From contig JAOZLT010000102.1 of assembly GCA_029934675.1 (NCBI GenBank), positions 1-5,568 of the forward strand: 5,568 nucleotides of DNA, written 5' to 3'. This document shows, in pieces, positions 5,095 to 5,568 of the stretch. The notes under the pieces are model-generated. The model saw nothing but the letters and a program-made list of their open reading frames with translations, had not been told where the DNA came from and made no database searches. The first letter of the stretch is position 1, and each line of letters begins with the position of its first letter. The translations under genes were made by a program, and so were the position numbers. The DNA is from Candidatus Altimarinota bacterium. GTDB lineage: Bacteria > Patescibacteriota > Gracilibacteria > UM-FILTER-43-11.

Positions 5095-5388
5095 ATGAAA
5101 ACTAAAATAAAAATATTCGGCAATAAAACAAATGCCCTATTTGACTGGTGGACAATTGTGCATATTAGCACTTTTTACGTACTCACAATCCTATTTCTGA
5201 TAAAATTAGACCTTCTAACCGCTATTTTAAGTCTAATAGTTTTGGCATATGGATGGGAAACAATAGAAAGGTATTTAGAAGGAAATAGTAAAATGGTCAA
5301 AAAATTCTTTAAAGGACAAAAGGAATGCTGGGCAAATCGGTACATCGGTGACCCGATTGGATTTGTACTGGCTTATCTGATTCATTAA
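5095..5388 (+). CDS. Small integral membrane protein, unknown function
   Basis: 97 aa, not recognised. A short basic N-terminus (MKTKIKIFGNK) leads to hydrophobic segments at about 18-37 and 40-54, and a third, short one at 86-96. Polar residues that look deliberate are H23 (in WWTIVHIS), the WETIERYLEG segment (54-63), and a compact CWANRYIGDPIGF (78-90). The arrangement 'WExxE...WxNRxxGDPxG' near membrane ends suggests a conserved fold, loosely like small VanZ/DUF2585-type proteins, but I would not assign it. Lysines at 66-76 predict that this loop is cytoplasmic. It begins 47 bp after aroC, beyond an A/T-rich inverted repeat, and may be co-transcribed with it. No Shine-Dalgarno is seen. 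The clear start, hydrophobic pattern and tidy end support a real gene. Confidence 0.65.
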   Translation: MKTKIKIFGNKTNALFDWWTIVHISTFYVLTILFLIKLDLLTAILSLIVLAYGWETIERYLEGNSKMVKKFFKGQKECWANRYIGDPIGFVLAYLIH

Positions 5389-5440
5389 ATTTACTTGCGG
5401 AATACCGTTAAAAAAGGTAATTTTATCTTCGTTATATCAC

Positions 5441-5468
5441 CGTAGCTTACGCCTACGCTAAAGCTACG
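5441..5468. repeat. Hairpin upstream of the tRNA, 8-bp stem
   Basis: CGTAGCTT (5441-5448) and AAGCTACG (5461-5468) are perfect complements around a 12-nt loop. The left arm lies within TATCACCGTAGCT (5435-5447), which matches the start of the downstream tRNA (5488-5500) at 12 of 13 positions. No coding potential is seen in the 100-bp gap 5389-5488. Confidence 0.55.
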
Positions 5469-5488
5469 TCACACAGTTAGAAAACCAT

Positions 5489-5565
5489 GTCACCGTAGCT
5501 CAGTTGGTCAGAGCGCAGGACTCATAACCCTGAGGTCGGCGGTTCAATTCCGCCCGGTGACACCA
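5489..5565 (+). tRNA. tRNA with CAT anticodon, probably elongator tRNA-Met
   Basis: All arms fold. The acceptor GTCACCG (5489-5495) pairs fully with CGGTGAC (5555-5561). The D-stem is GCTC/GAGC with loop AGTTGGTCA, and the T-stem is GGCGG/CCGCC with loop TTCAATT. The anticodon loop is CTCATAA, with CAT at 5523-5525. A73 and CCA (5563-5565) are encoded. G1-C72 is paired and the anticodon stem lacks three G-C pairs, so this is not initiator tRNA. The last anticodon-stem pair is an A31-C39 mismatch (5520 and 5528). CAT also occurs in tRNA-Ile2, whose C34 is modified to lysidine by TilS; sequence alone here does not settle Met versus Ile2, though the body reads more like elongator Met. Confidence 0.93.
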
Positions 5566-5568
5566 TTT

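Noticed and set aside
5489..5565. Initiator tRNA-fMet
   Set aside because: G1-C72 is paired, whereas initiators have an unpaired C1-A72, and the anticodon stem lacks the three consecutive G-C pairs of initiators.

Overview
This 5.6-kb, A+T-rich window comes from a bacterium that looks most like a member of the Candidate Phyla Radiation (Patescibacteria). That placement is an inference. It rests on the A+T-rich composition, the compact rpmF-nusB-rnc cluster, signal-peptide-bearing VirB2/TrbC-like (T4SS-pilin-like) membrane proteins, a DUF4215-type cysteine-rich module, and the lack of a clear Shine-Dalgarno sequence before any start codon. aroC ends in TGA with the protein complete at that point, so the standard bacterial code is assumed.

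Layout. On the minus strand, reading leftwards from about 1233, are rpmF (ribosomal protein L32), nusB (antitermination factor) and the first 110 codons of rnc (RNase III), which runs off the left edge. This is a housekeeping rRNA and ribosome-biogenesis cluster. A divergent intergenic region (1234-1476) holds two small hairpins, an 8-bp tandem repeat and candidate promoters for both directions. On the plus strand, 1477-3929 encodes two adjacent secreted/membrane proteins of 339 and 473 aa, 11 bp apart. Each has a signal peptide, a different extracytoplasmic N-terminal region, and then three tandem copies of a two-helix pilin-like unit. Next come a repeat-rich gap, aroC (chorismate synthase, 4073-5047), an unrecognised 97-aa membrane protein (5095-5388), and a CAT-anticodon tRNA with encoded CCA (5489-5565).

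The two main points for a second look are as follows. First, the pair of triple-repeat pilin-like proteins, in which the third repeat of one resembles the third repeat of the other more than its own neighbours; this suggests duplication of an already tripled gene, followed by replacement or divergence of the ectodomain. Second, an 11-bp modular repeat (consensus about GANWTCGNATN) occurs in two separate intergenic regions. At each locus a plus-oriented array faces a minus-oriented array, so the transcript could fold into a long imperfect hairpin. One of these lies directly upstream of the start codon of rnc, the gene for a double-strand-specific RNase.
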